A stretch of DNA of 64,000 nt. Origin: Streptomyces capitiformicae. GTDB lineage: Bacteria; Actinomycetota; Actinomycetes; Streptomycetales; Streptomycetaceae. The position numbers and the translations under genes are program-made. The stretch covers positions 4,587,767-4,651,766 of the forward strand of contig NZ_CP022161.1 of assembly GCF_002214185.1 (NCBI RefSeq), in the 5' to 3' direction. Numbering within the stretch: position 1 is the stretch's first letter; each line of letters starts with the position of its first letter. Below, piece by piece: positions 34,382-43,726 of this stretch. Below the pieces are notes generated by a model. The model was not told where the DNA came from and ran no database searches. It saw only the letters and a program-made list of their open reading frames with translations.

Positions 34382-37300
34382 ATGCGGGACGGGCTGCGGT
34401 TCGGACTGCTGGGTCCGCCGGTTCTGTACGGCGCGGATGCCGAGGCCGACAGCGCCGGCGTACGCCCGGTCGGCAGCGGCAAGATGCGAGCCCTGTTCGT
34501 CGCGCTGCTGCTCGAACCCGGGCGGGTCGTCTCGGTGGACGCCCTGAAGGACGTGCTGTGGGACGCGGAACCGCCCCCGTCCGCACACGCCTCCCTGCAG
34601 AACCATGTCACCCGGCTGCGCCGCCTGTTGGACGACCCCGAGCGGCTGCGCGCGGTACCCCCGGGCTATCTGCTCCGGGTCGACGAGGGCGAGTTGGACG
34701 TCCGCGTCTTCGAGGCGCACGCCGTGGCCGCGCACGCCGCGCACGCCGCGCGGGACTGGGCGCGGACGGTACACGAGTCCACCGCCGCGCTCGCCCTGTG
34801 GCGGGGAACGCCGCTGAGCGGCCTGCCGGTGGCCGACTTCGGCGCCCAGGCGTTCGTACAACGCCTGGAGGAGGCACGCCTGCTCCTCCTGGAACGGCGC
34901 TACGACGCCGAACTCCACCTCGCACAGGGCCCTGAGGGAACCGACACCCTCGCCGCCCTCGCCCCCGAACTCGCCGCCCTCGTCGCCGAGCACCCGCTGC
35001 GCGAGGCCTTCCACCGGCTGCTGATGCTCACCCTCCACCGCACGGGCCGCCAGGCGGAGGCCCTGGCGGTACACCGCGACCTACGGGCCCGCCTCCTGGA
35101 CGAACTGGGCGTGGAACCGGGCCAGGCGGTGAGAGAAGCGCACCTGGCGATTCTCCGGGAGCAAGGGGCGCAGGGAGATCAACCGGAGACGCTCGACGAC
35201 GCGCCGCCCGTAGATCCACCCCGCCCGGCCCAACTACCTCCTCCGCCTGCCCATTTCACCGGGCGTGAGGACGTGCTGTCACAACTGCGCCGTGCGCTGG
35301 GAGTCAACGACGACCTCGCCAACTCAGGGGCGCGGGGCAGCAATGAACCTGCGGCTACCGCCGCGCGGGCGCGACAAGCCACCAACAACCCGCACCCGCC
35401 GACCAACAGCACCCCCCGAGCTCTCAGGCACCCAAACACCACGGTCGTACTGAGCGGCATGCCCGGCGTAGGCAAAAGCGCCCTCGCGCTCCACCTCGCC
35501 CACGAACTCGCCGACCACTTCCCGGACGGTCAGCTGTACATCAACCTGCACGGCGCCACCCCGGGCATGACCCCCCTCACCCCCGTCCAAGCCCTCGCCT
35601 CGCTCCTGCGAGACCTCGGCACGGACCCCCGCCGCATCCCCGAACATCCCGACGCGGCAGCCGCCCTGCTCCGCTCGACCCTCGCACCGACCCGCACCCT
35701 GCTGGTCCTGGACGACGCCGCACACGCCGCCCAGGTCCGCCCCCTGCTCCCGGCCGGCGCCGGCTGCGTGGTGATCGTGACGAGCCGTTCGCCGCTCACC
35801 GCGCTGGACGGCGCCCACCGCTTCCCGCTCGCCCCGCTGTCGGACGACGAGAGCGCGGCGCTGCTGCGGGCCGCGTCGGGGAGGGCGGCCGGGCTCGACG
35901 CCGCGCACCCGCTCGTCGACCTCACCGGCCGCCTCCCGCTCGCCCTGCGCGTGGTCGCGGCCCGTCTCGCCGCCCGCCGGGCACTCACCCCCGACGCCCT
36001 GGCCGGTCAACTGGCCGCCACGGAAGGCCGGTTGCGCCATCTCGAATACGACGACCTGAGCGTCCGCCGTTCCCTCGCCGTCGCCCACGACGCCCTGCGC
36101 GCCTCCGGCCGCGACACCGACCGCGACGCGGCCGAGGCCCTGCGCCTCATCGGCGCCCTCGACCTGCCCGCGTACGGCGCCCCCCTCCTCGCCCGCCTGG
36201 CCGGCACCGACGAGCCCCGCGCCGAGGCCGCGCTCGACCGCCTCGTCGACGTGGCCCTGCTGGAGGAGTCGACGTACGGCCGCTACGAACCCCACGACCT
36301 CGTACGCGACTTCGCCCGCGAACTCGCCGACACGGCCGGACCGGCCGAGGCCGCGGAGGCCGTCGAACAAGCCCTGCGCTGGTACGCCGAGCGCGCCCGC
36401 CAGAGCCTGCTGGTGCTGCTCCCCCCGGGCTACGAACGCGACGAACGACTCGGCACGACCACCATGGCGGAGCCGGTGACCCTGGACGCCCCCTTCGCCA
36501 CAGCCGAGGAGGCCTTCGCCTGGGGCGACCGCGAACTCCCCGGCATCGTCGCCCTGGTGGACCGCTGCGCCCGCGCGGACAGCGCGGCGGCGGCCCACGT
36601 CCCCGCCCTCGTCCGGCACCTCTTCCCGTATCTGCACCGTGGCGGCCGGCTCGCCGAGCTGGACGTCCTCGGGCGGATCGCCCTGGAGGTCGCGCGGTCG
36701 CTGGGCGACGACGAGGCGGAGGCGTTCGCGCTGACCGACCGGGCCGGGCTGCACTTCATGTCCGGCCGGACCTCGGAGGCGCTCGACCTCAACGACCAGG
36801 GCCTGACGCTGTGGCGGAAGCTCGGGGTCGTGTCCTGCGTCCGGCGGTGTCTGAACAACCGGGGGCTCGTACTGGAGAGCCTCGGCCGGTACGAGGAGTG
36901 CGAGGAGACACTGCGGCAGAGCCTGGAGCTGTCCCGGCAACTCGGCGACCCGTACGGCGAGGCGGTGACCTTCAGCCACCTCGGCAACCTGTACAAGCAC
37001 ACCGACGCGCGGGCCGCCATCGCCCACCACGAACGGAGCCTGGCCCTCGGCGAGGTCGCCGACAGCGTCGTCGTACGGCACACCGCGCACTGCAACATCG
37101 GCTACGCCCACCTCCGACTCGGCGAACCGGCCGCCGCCGTACGCAGCTTCGAAAAGAGCCTGCGGGTCCTCGGCGACGACGAGGACTGGCAGGGCGAGGC
37201 CCAGACCCGGCTCGGCCTCGTACGTGCCCTGCGGGAGCTGGGCCACACCGACCGCGCGGACCGCGACTGCTCGATCCTCCTCGACCTCGCCGAACGCCGC

Positions 37301-37468
37301 GCCGACCAGTACGTGGCCGGCCTCGCCCGCCACCAGCGGGGCCTGCTGCTGGGGGCACGGGGCCGGACAGAGGAGGCGCGCCGCGAATGGACACGCGCAC
37401 TGACGGTCCTGGACGGCACGGACTCGGCGGTAGCGGGGGAGCTGCGGAAACTACTGGCCGACCACTGA
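34382..37468 (+). CDS. SARP/AfsR-like regulator with NB-ARC and TPR domains
   Basis: A 1028-residue transcriptional activator. OmpR-like winged helix (about 5-95, LRFGLLGPPVLYG ... HASLQNHVTRLRRLL), bacterial transcriptional activation domain (about 100-250), NB-ARC ATPase (P-loop GMPGVGKS at 359-366; TLLVLDDAAHAAQV; GLP-like GRLPLALRVVA) and C-terminal TPR repeats (about 760-1020). A stretch of about 37 residues between ALG and TTVVLSGMPG is encoded by the dispersed GC repeat at 35326-35436. Large SARPs activate secondary metabolism or development; no biosynthetic cluster lies in the window. ATG 34382 precedes the winged helix directly; upstream ATG 34283 would add a non-conserved basic leader. 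Confidence 0.92.
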   Translation: MRDGLRFGLLGPPVLYGADAEADSAGVRPVGSGKMRALFVALLLEPGRVVSVDALKDVLWDAEPPPSAHASLQNHVTRLRRLLDDPERLRAVPPGYLLRVDEGELDVRVFEAHAVAAHAAHAARDWARTVHESTAALALWRGTPLSGLPVADFGAQAFVQRLEEARLLLLERRYDAELHLAQGPEGTDTLAALAPELAALVAEHPLREAFHRLLMLTLHRTGRQAEALAVHRDLRARLLDELGVEPGQAVREAHLAILREQGAQGDQPETLDDAPPVDPPRPAQLPPPPAHFTGREDVLSQLRRALGVNDDLANSGARGSNEPAATAARARQATNNPHPPTNSTPRALRHPNTTVVLSGMPGVGKSALALHLAHELADHFPDGQLYINLHGATPGMTPLTPVQALASLLRDLGTDPRRIPEHPDAAAALLRSTLAPTRTLLVLDDAAHAAQVRPLLPAGAGCVVIVTSRSPLTALDGAHRFPLAPLSDDESAALLRAASGRAAGLDAAHPLVDLTGRLPLALRVVAARLAARRALTPDALAGQLAATEGRLRHLEYDDLSVRRSLAVAHDALRASGRDTDRDAAEALRLIGALDLPAYGAPLLARLAGTDEPRAEAALDRLVDVALLEESTYGRYEPHDLVRDFARELADTAGPAEAAEAVEQALRWYAERARQSLLVLLPPGYERDERLGTTTMAEPVTLDAPFATAEEAFAWGDRELPGIVALVDRCARADSAAAAHVPALVRHLFPYLHRGGRLAELDVLGRIALEVARSLGDDEAEAFALTDRAGLHFMSGRTSEALDLNDQGLTLWRKLGVVSCVRRCLNNRGLVLESLGRYEECEETLRQSLELSRQLGDPYGEAVTFSHLGNLYKHTDARAAIAHHERSLALGEVADSVVVRHTAHCNIGYAHLRLGEPAAAVRSFEKSLRVLGDDEDWQGEAQTRLGLVRALRELGHTDRADRDCSILLDLAERRADQYVAGLARHQRGLLLGARGRTEEARREWTRALTVLDGTDSAVAGELRKLLADH
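35326..35436. repeat. Dispersed GC-rich element, copy 2, in frame inside the SARP gene
   Basis: AGGGGCGCGGGGCAG, TGCGGCTACCGCCGCG, GCGCGACAAGCCACCAAC, CCGACCAACAGCACCCCC and GAGCTCTCAGGCACCC match, block by block, the copy at 61827-61935. It keeps the reading frame and encodes GARGSNEPAATAARARQATN and more, between the activation domain and the P-loop. Confidence 0.85.
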
Positions 37469-37487
37469 ACGAAGATGCTCACGTCGG

Positions 37488-39188
37488 TCATTTCGCATCC
37501 GCGTAACACTCCACCACCGCCGTGGTGAACGGAAACCGCACCGGCGTCTCCCCGAACGTCAGCCGTCCCGACAGCTCCGACGCCTCCCGGATGGCCGCGA
37601 CCACCGCCTCCGCCTCCTCCCGCGGACAGTGCACGATCACCTCGTCGTGCTGGAAGAAGACCAGCTCGGCGGCCATGTCGGCGAGGGCGCGGCGGAGGGC
37701 GGCGAGGAGCAGCAGGGTCCAGTCGGCGGCGCTGCCCTGGACGACGAAGTTACGGGCGAAGCGGCCGCGGGCGCGGGAGTTGGCGGAGGCATAGCCGGGG
37801 GTCCAGTCCTGTGTGTCCTGTGCGGCGGGGGAGTCGGCCGGTTCCTCCTGCGGAATGCCCGCTTCCTCCGCCGGGTCCGCCGTCCTCCCGACGGCCGGTG
37901 GGCACGTACGCCCCAGCCAGGTCCGTACGAGCCGCCCCTCCTCGCCCGCGCGGGCGGCGTCGTCGACGTACGCGACGGCCTTCGGGAACCGGCGGCGCAG
38001 CGCGGCGAGGTTCTTCAGCCCGTCGCCGGAGGTCTGCCCATAGACGGCGCCGAGCACGGCGAGCTTCGCCTGCGCCCGGTCACCGGCGAAGGCCCGGTCG
38101 GAGACGGCCTGGTAGAGGTCGCTGCCGCGCCCGGCGACCTCCATGAGCCCCGGGTCGCGGGAGATGGCCGCAAGCACCCGGGGCTCCATCTGGTCGGCGT
38201 CGGCGACGACGAGCCGCCAGCCGGGGTCGGCCACGGCGGCCCGCCGGATCACTTTCGGAATCTGCAGCGCGCCCCCGCCATTGGTCACCCACCTCCCCGT
38301 GACGGTCCCCCCGGACAGGAACTCGGGCCGGAAGCGCCCGTCCCGCACCCAGTCCTGCAGCCAGGACCACCCATGGGCGACCCAGATCCGATACAGCCGC
38401 TTGTACTCGAGAAGCGGCCGCACAGCGGGGTGATCGACGCTCTCGATCTCCCACCTCCGGGTGGACCGCACCTTGATCCCCGCCTGACCGAACGCCTTGA
38501 CGACATCGGCGGGCAGATCGGGCCGCACCCGCCGCCCGAAGGCCTGGGACACCTCGTCCGCGAGCTCGGCCAGCCGCCTGGGTTCCCCACCGCCCGCGTA
38601 CCGCTCCCCGAGGAGCTCCTGCAGCACCTCCCGGTGCACATCGGCCCGCCACGGCATCCCCGCCCGGTTCATCTCGGCGGCGACGAGGGTGCCCGCGGAC
38701 TCGGCGGCGGTCAGCAGCCGCATACGGTCCGGGCGGGCCGTCGCGTCGTGCCGCCGCTGCTGCTCCGCGTACACGTCGAGGAGGTCGGTCAGGGGCACGT
38801 GGATGGGGCGCGGCTCGAACAGCGACGCCTGCGAGCCCGGCTCGGCGGACCGCTGCGGCGGATCCGGCGGTACGGGGATGTTGCGCAGCCTCGCCACTGC
38901 GGCCGCCGCCGACCGGGGCTCCCCGAGCCGCCCCTCGTGCCCCAGCAACAACGTCTCCGCGACCTCGACGTCATAACACCGCTCCACTCGCACCCCCGCG
39001 GCGAGCAGACGCGGATACACCTCGGCGGTGGCCCCCCAAACCCACCGCGTGACCTCGGGCCGACTCCGCACGGCCGCGATCGGATCCGCCTCCCGCCGCA
39101 CCGGCCCGGCGGGCAGCCCGCCATCGCCGAGGGGTACGACATCCACCCCACCCTCCTCAGCGGGCGCGAGAGCCCAACGGTCGCTCAT
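37488..39188 (-). CDS. Bifunctional 3'-5' exonuclease / DNA polymerase (family A)
   Basis: 566 residues, shorter than Pol I because the 5' nuclease is absent. The N-terminal third is a degenerate 3'-5' exonuclease-like region. The polymerase part has motif A DADQMEPRVLA, the O-helix/motif B RAQAKLAVLGAVYGQTSGDG and motif C FFQHDEVIVHC, all catalytic residues present. A Pro/Glu/Gln insert (about residues 445-475, EEAGIPQEEPADSP) interrupts the fingers. A second, truncated family-A polymerase of this type is usual in Streptomyces beside full PolA; a repair role is likely. ATG 39188 lacks a Shine-Dalgarno sequence, so it may be leaderless. Convergent with the SARP gene. Confidence 0.9.
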   Translation of the reverse strand: MSDRWALAPAEEGGVDVVPLGDGGLPAGPVRREADPIAAVRSRPEVTRWVWGATAEVYPRLLAAGVRVERCYDVEVAETLLLGHEGRLGEPRSAAAAVARLRNIPVPPDPPQRSAEPGSQASLFEPRPIHVPLTDLLDVYAEQQRRHDATARPDRMRLLTAAESAGTLVAAEMNRAGMPWRADVHREVLQELLGERYAGGGEPRRLAELADEVSQAFGRRVRPDLPADVVKAFGQAGIKVRSTRRWEIESVDHPAVRPLLEYKRLYRIWVAHGWSWLQDWVRDGRFRPEFLSGGTVTGRWVTNGGGALQIPKVIRRAAVADPGWRLVVADADQMEPRVLAAISRDPGLMEVAGRGSDLYQAVSDRAFAGDRAQAKLAVLGAVYGQTSGDGLKNLAALRRRFPKAVAYVDDAARAGEEGRLVRTWLGRTCPPAVGRTADPAEEAGIPQEEPADSPAAQDTQDWTPGYASANSRARGRFARNFVVQGSAADWTLLLLAALRRALADMAAELVFFQHDEVIVHCPREEAEAVVAAIREASELSGRLTFGETPVRFPFTTAVVECYADAK

Positions 39189-39288
39189 GAGGGGAGTGTG
39201 CCAGGAGGGTCTGACAACGCCCTTTCCTCGCCCCCGCACTACCCGTCCCTTCCCTGAGGGCTGCCGCCCCCAGACCCCCACTGGGGGC

Positions 39289-39684
39289 CTATGGGGTGGC
39301 TGGGGTGCGTTTGTCCGTGACGGTTGTTTTCGGTTGCTCGCGCAGTTCCCCGCGCCCCTGGGCCGGTGGTCTGGTCCGGCTGGCGAATCGAGCCCGCAGG
39401 TGCCGTTTGGCAGTTCCGTCTCGGCGACACGCCGTGAAGCGAGGCGTGCCGCTGGACCAGATGAGACAAAACTGCCAAATGCCGAGTGCCTGTCGGCTCA
39501 GTTCAGCTGCCGCAGCCTCCGCCCCCATACCGAGCTGGATGGACTCGGTGGCGTCGGCCAGGCAGGTCACCGGCCCGCCCTGTTCGTCGCCGATCAGGAA
39601 GCAGGGCTTGCCCTCGGCGCCGGACCAGGGCAACAAGCGCGCCTCACGCGGCGGTTCCGGTACGGCCGCCTCCTCGACCCCCAT
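39289..39684 (-). CDS. Conserved hypothetical protein with a repeat-derived C terminus
   Basis: The first 75 residues (EEAAVPEPPREARLLPWSG, GKPCFLIGDEQGGPVTCLAD, ESIQLGMGAEAAAAELS) look like a conserved actinobacterial small protein. The remainder (WQFCLIWSSGTPRFTACRRD, PPAQGRGELREQPKTTVTDK) does not, and the last part is encoded by a partial copy of the dispersed GC repeat near 39320-39365. The C terminus was therefore probably replaced. Internal ATG 39684 is preferred; ATG 39705 is possible. Confidence 0.5.
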   Translation of the reverse strand: MGVEEAAVPEPPREARLLPWSGAEGKPCFLIGDEQGGPVTCLADATESIQLGMGAEAAAAELSRQALGIWQFCLIWSSGTPRFTACRRDGTAKRHLRARFASRTRPPAQGRGELREQPKTTVTDKRTPATP

Positions 39685-39897
39685 CAGGCCGCCGGCGTTG
39701 TTCATGGGTGGTGACTTGAGGCCGTACGGCGATGGTGGCGGGGTCCCGTCGAACTGCCACGATCACCGGCCTCCGGTGCCACGAGGGGGTTCGAGTCCCC
39801 CTGCACGCGCCGTGCGTCTTGCTTGCCTGCCATCCCGGTGCGCTCCGCCCGTAGCGGCCGGAGGACGGGCCGCCCCCGAAGTGTGGACGTGGCCGAA

Positions 39898-39983
39898 GTG
39901 GCGACCACCTGCCTTTCAGCGGTGGCGACCACCTGCCTTTCAGCGGTGGCGACCACCTGCCTTTCAGCGGTGGCGCCCACCTT
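39898..39983. repeat. 24-base tandem array before the lyase gene
   Basis: Three perfect 24-base units and a partial fourth, each containing GGTGGCGACCACC (a small inverted repeat) followed by TGCCTTTCAGC. It ends 73 bases before the start of the alginate-lyase-like gene. Each unit could fold or bind a protein. There are no spacers, so it is not a CRISPR array. Confidence 0.9.
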
Positions 39984-40056
39984 TTTGTTATCGCCCGCTC
40001 CGTATCACGTCTCCCCTACGCAGGCACTGTCCCCACGAGAGCCGAGGAACGAAGCA

Positions 40057-41544
40057 GTGACACATCGGATCAGCCGACGCAGCATGCTCAAGGCCGCTGG
40101 AGCGGCGACCGGCGCGGTCGCCATCGGTATCGGCACGGGCGTGGCCGCCTCCCCCGCGACGGCGGCGAGCACGTCCTTCGCACACCCCGGGATGCTCCAC
40201 ACCCGGGCCGATCTCGAGCGCATGGCCGCCAAGGTGAAGGCGGGCGCCGCCCCCTACACGGCGGGTTTCGCCAAGCTCACCGCCGGCCGCCACTCGCAGA
40301 GCGCATGGCGGCCCAACCCGCAGGCGACCGTGGCCCGGGGAGGGAGCGACGTCCAGAACTACGGGGCCCTCTACAACGACGTCCACGCCGCCTACCAGAA
40401 CGCGCTGCGCTGGAAGATCACCGGCGACACCGCACACGCCGACACCGCGCGGGACATCTGCAACGCCTGGTCGGGGACGCTGAAGGGCATCGGCGGAGGC
40501 TCCGAAGTCGTGCTTCTGGCGGGCATCTACGGGTACCAGTTCGCCAACGTCGGCGAGCTCATGCGCGGCTACCCCGGCTTCGACCTGGCCCGTTTCCAGG
40601 ACATGATGGTCAAGCACTTCTATCCGATGAACCGCCACATGATGTACCGCAAGACCAATTGCATCGGCCACTACTGGGCGAACTGGGACCTGTGCACCAT
40701 GGCCTCGACCATGGCCATCGGGATCCTCTGCGACGACCGGGCCAAGTTCGACGAGGTGGTGGACTACTTCTACAACGGCGAAGGCAACGGCGCGCTGGAC
40801 AAGGCGATCCCCTACGTCTACAACGACGTGGGCCTGGCCCAGTGGCAGGAGAGCGGGCGCGACCAGGGCCACACCCTGATGGGCATCGGCCTGATGGGCA
40901 CCATCTGCGAGATGGCCTGGAACCAGGGCGTCGACCTCTACGGCGCGGACGACTCCAGGTTCCGCAAGGCATGCGAGTACGTCGCCCGGTACAACCTCGG
41001 CCACGAGGTGCCCTACACCGCCTACACCTGGAAAAACGGCGTGCACTGCGTGGAAACGGTGCAGAACGCCATCTCCGAAGGCGGCCGTGGCGGTGGGCGC
41101 CCGGTCTGGGCGCGGGTCTACAACCACTACGCCAACAGGCGCGGCATGGCCATGCCGAACACCCGCGAGATGTTGGCCCGCAGCGGGCCCGAGGGAGGCG
41201 GCGGCCACTACGGCCCGAACAGCGGCGGATTCGACGAACTCGGCTTCGGCACACTGGCGTTCACCCGGGACAAGGCCACTGCGGCCGAGGCGGCGGCCTC
41301 ACCGTCTCCGCCGAAGTCGCCGGCCGCCAAGTCCGGTACCTCCGGAACATCCGGTTCGTCCAAGTCCTCGGCCGGGCAGTCCTCCGGGGACGTCGGCGCC
41401 CAGGGCGGAAAGAGCGACAAGGACCTGGCCGCCACCGGTGCCTCGGACCTCGCTCTGTGGACGGCCGCGACCGGCGTCACCGCGGTCGCCGGCGGCCTCC
41501 TGCTGCTCCGCCGCCGCGGCCAGACCCGCCGCGACGCGGAGTGA
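40057..41544 (+). CDS. Tat-exported alginate-lyase-like protein with LAXTG sortase signal
   Basis: A 495-residue protein. Tat signal SRRSMLKAAGAATGAVAIG; alginate lyase family helical domain (about 50-400, with GALYNDVHAAYQNALRWKIT, YRKTNCIGHYWANWDLCTMA and GRDQGHTLMGIGLMG, the last two holding Asn/His/Tyr residues typical of the (alpha/alpha) lyase site). A Ser/Pro/Lys/Gly linker leads to LAATG, a transmembrane helix and a RRRGQTRRDAE tail: a class E (LAXTG) sortase substrate. The enzyme should be covalently attached to the cell wall and act on an external uronic-acid polymer. GTG 40057 follows GAGGAA. A 24-base repeat array lies upstream. Confidence 0.88.
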   Translation: MTHRISRRSMLKAAGAATGAVAIGIGTGVAASPATAASTSFAHPGMLHTRADLERMAAKVKAGAAPYTAGFAKLTAGRHSQSAWRPNPQATVARGGSDVQNYGALYNDVHAAYQNALRWKITGDTAHADTARDICNAWSGTLKGIGGGSEVVLLAGIYGYQFANVGELMRGYPGFDLARFQDMMVKHFYPMNRHMMYRKTNCIGHYWANWDLCTMASTMAIGILCDDRAKFDEVVDYFYNGEGNGALDKAIPYVYNDVGLAQWQESGRDQGHTLMGIGLMGTICEMAWNQGVDLYGADDSRFRKACEYVARYNLGHEVPYTAYTWKNGVHCVETVQNAISEGGRGGGRPVWARVYNHYANRRGMAMPNTREMLARSGPEGGGGHYGPNSGGFDELGFGTLAFTRDKATAAEAAASPSPPKSPAAKSGTSGTSGSSKSSAGQSSGDVGAQGGKSDKDLAATGASDLALWTAATGVTAVAGGLLLLRRRGQTRRDAE

Positions 41545-41984
41545 CAACCGCGGACCGGTGCCGGCTGCTCGGCCGTCACCGGTCGGCTGTCACGAACAAC
41601 TCCTCCAGTGGGGCGGGCGGTTGAACATGCCTCCTGCCCCCGCCTGTTGTCGTCCGCCGAATCGCGCTGCCCTTTTTCTCGCTCACACAGAAGGCCTCGG
41701 GGCGTCGCGGCATGGGGAACACGGCGGGCCCGCCCTGGTCGGGTGACGGCGCAGGGCGGGCTCTGGGGCGGGTCGGCGTCAGCGGGAGGTGCGGGCCTTG
41801 GACCGCCGGCGGCTGCGTCGGGCGGTGGCCTCGGCGTGCTGTTGCCGCTGCAGATCGCCGCATGATGCGGTCAGGTCCTTGCGGTAGCGGTTGGCGGTCC
41901 TGCCGACGCGGGGCGGGCCGTGTACGGCCAAGAGGTCGGAGGCGGCCTGCGAGGAGTGTCCGGCCGCCTCCAGGTCGGCAAGGG
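41545..41984. other. About 440 bases without a supported gene
   Basis: Holds an unrecognised minus-strand frame ending at 41779 (SQAASDLLAVHGPPRVGRTA ... basic tail) without a start or ribosome binding site; it is probably the broken end of a mobile-element gene. No terminator was identified for the lyase gene. Confidence 0.4.
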
Positions 41985-42195
41985 ACTGTCCTCCGCTGCC
42001 GCACTGCCGCGGTTTCGGCACCGCTGGGCGGCCGTGGCGGGCCTGCGGATCTGGCGGTTCCGCACCGGCAGCCCTTGGCGGGACATGCCGGCCGAGCGCG
42101 GTGCCTGGCAGGCCGTTTACCACCGGTTTTTGCAGTGGCGGGATGCGGGCGTCTTCGAGTGGCTGATGGACGCGATGATGCCGAGGCGGCACGGT
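41985..42195 (+). pseudogene. IS5-family transposase N-terminal scrap
   Basis: One frame reads LRIWRFRTGSPWRDMPAERG, AWQAVYHRFLQWRDAGVFEW and LMDAMM, the conserved N-terminal region of IS5-type transposases. Both ends are lost and no terminal repeats are visible. Confidence 0.7.
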
Positions 42196-42209
42196 GGGGC
42201 GAAACCCTG

Positions 42210-42935
42210 TTACGCCTGTCCCTCCGTCAACGACCGCAACGCCTCCGCCACGTTCGCCTCGGTGGCCTCCTTGGTCACACCCAGCCCACTGAGCACTCCC
42301 TCCCCGTTCTCGAACTCAAGGAGGGCGAGAAGGATGTGCTCGGTGCCGATGTAGTTGTGCCCGAGTCGAAGCGCCTCACGGAAGGTGAGTTCGAGGACCT
42401 TCTTCGCATCGGCCCCGTACGGAATGAGCTCGGGCACCTCGGCGACAGTCGCCGGCAACTCCCCCAGCGCCGCCTCCCGCACCGCATCCAGCGAAACCCC
42501 CTGCGCCACGATCGCCTTGGCCCCGAGCCCCTCCGGCTCGGCGAGCAGCCCGAGAACCAGATGTGCCGGCACCCCTTCGGCGTTGCCCGCGTCCTTGCCC
42601 TCGTTGTGCGCGGCCATGACCACGTTGCGGGCCCGCGGGGTGTAACGGGCGAACCCCTGGTTGGGGTCGAGATCGTTCTCGGCCTTCGACACGAACCGCT
42701 TCTGTGCCGCCTGCCGAGTCACCCCCATGCTCTTGCCGATCTCCGTCCAGGACGCGCCCGACCGCCGCGCCTGGTCCACGAAGTGGCCGATCAGATGGTC
42801 GGCCACGTCACCGAGGTGGTCCGCGGCGATCACCGCGTCCTGAAGCTGGTCGAGCGGTTCCGGATGGACCTTCTTGATGGCTTCGATGAGGTCGTCGAGA
42901 CGCACGGAAGCCGAAACTCGTGGGTTCGTCGTCAT
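42210..42935 (-). CDS. HTH plus Clp N-terminal domain protein
   Basis: A 241-residue protein. The N-terminal half has a helix-turn-helix (SGASWTEIGKSMGVTRQAAQ, residues about 58-80); the C-terminal half is a Clp_N repeat domain (about 95-238, FARYTPRARNVVMAAHNEG, EALRLGHNYIGTEHILLALL), the substrate/adaptor-binding module of ClpC/ClpA, without any ATPase. It could be a regulator whose stability or activity is tied to the Clp system. Two perfect 17-base palindromes start three bases upstream of the ATG and are the obvious operator, probably for autoregulation. No Shine-Dalgarno sequence fits, which suggests a leaderless message. Confidence 0.85.
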   Translation of the reverse strand: MTTNPRVSASVRLDDLIEAIKKVHPEPLDQLQDAVIAADHLGDVADHLIGHFVDQARRSGASWTEIGKSMGVTRQAAQKRFVSKAENDLDPNQGFARYTPRARNVVMAAHNEGKDAGNAEGVPAHLVLGLLAEPEGLGAKAIVAQGVSLDAVREAALGELPATVAEVPELIPYGADAKKVLELTFREALRLGHNYIGTEHILLALLEFENGEGVLSGLGVTKEATEANVAEALRSLTEGQA

Positions 42936-42937
42936 GT

Positions 42938-42982
42938 GTCAACCGTAGGTTGACAGCCCTCCATCGTCAACCCCGGGTTGAC
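42938..42982. promoter_or_regulatory. Two 17-base palindromic operators, centres 28 bases apart
   Basis: GTCAACCGTAGGTTGAC (42938-42954; GTCAACC arms perfect, odd-length centre) and GTCAACCCCGGGTTGAC (42966-42982) share the same 7-base arms. They lie immediately upstream of the HTH-Clp_N start, where a bound protein would block transcription. Confidence 0.8.
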
Positions 42983-43003
42983 GCCCCGCGGTGTGAGCGC
43001 GCC

Positions 43004-43653
43004 TTACTTCGGCGCCGTAGCCAACCGCACCGCCAACCCCGCGAACACCGTCCCCGTGAAGATGTTCAGCCCCCGGGCCACCCGCCGACTGCGACGCAGC
43101 AGCTGGGACAGGCGGCCGGAGAGCAACCCGATCGTGCCGTCCCACAGGAAGCCCATCACCACGATGGTGACGCCGAGGACGAGGAGCTGCCCCGGCACAC
43201 GCCCGAGGGACGGATCCACGAACTGCGGCAGGAACGCCACGTTGAAGAGGATCACCTTGGGGTTGAGCAGATTGGTGACCGCGCCCTGCCAGAACGCCGC
43301 CGCAGCCCCTGCCGGCTCTCCGCCACACCCCCCGTCCTCGCGCCCACGCTCTCCTCACCCAGCCCGGAGCGGTCCCGGAACGCCTTCACCGCGAGGTACA
43401 GCAGATACGCCGCCCCCAGCCACCGCAGCACGTAATAGAGCACCGGCAACGTCTCGAACAGCGCCGAAAGCCCCAGCATCGCGGCCACCGAGTGCACGAG
43501 CATGGCGCCCGCCACACCCGCCGCGGCCATCACCCCGGCCGCCGGCCCACCCCGCCCCCCGACGGCCACGATGAACATCATGTCGGGCCCCGGAGTGGCA
43601 CAGAGAGCGAAGGCTGCGACGAGAAACGCTACGTAGAGATGTGCATCGACCAT
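43004..43653 (-). pseudogene. LysE-family amino-acid exporter, frameshifted
   Basis: The 5' part encodes VDAHLYVAFLVAAFALCATP, PGPDMMFIVAVGGRGG and YYVLRWLGAAYLLYLAVKAF; a one-base shift near 43310 then puts NLLNPKVILFNVAFLPQFVD and the last two helices (to LATAPK, stop 43004) in another frame. Both halves are otherwise normal RhtB/LysE sequence of the usual total length (about 215 residues). A single lesion, so recent loss or a sequencing error are both possible. Confidence 0.75.
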
Positions 43654-43726
43654 GAAGGCCATGCTTGGCCGCCCCGCCCAGAGGGGGCAACCCAAATTCA
43701 CCCACCAAAACGCCTGTTGGGGTGTT

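Noticed and set aside
39785..39808. tRNA-like 3' half (GGGGG-TTCGAGT-CCCCC T-arm with following 7 bases)
   Set aside because: No matching acceptor 5' strand or anticodon arm was found upstream, so there is no full tRNA. It could be an old attachment-site scar, but no integrase gene or paired copy is visible.
39898..39983. Possible CRISPR array
   Set aside because: The units are contiguous without unique spacers and there are no cas genes.
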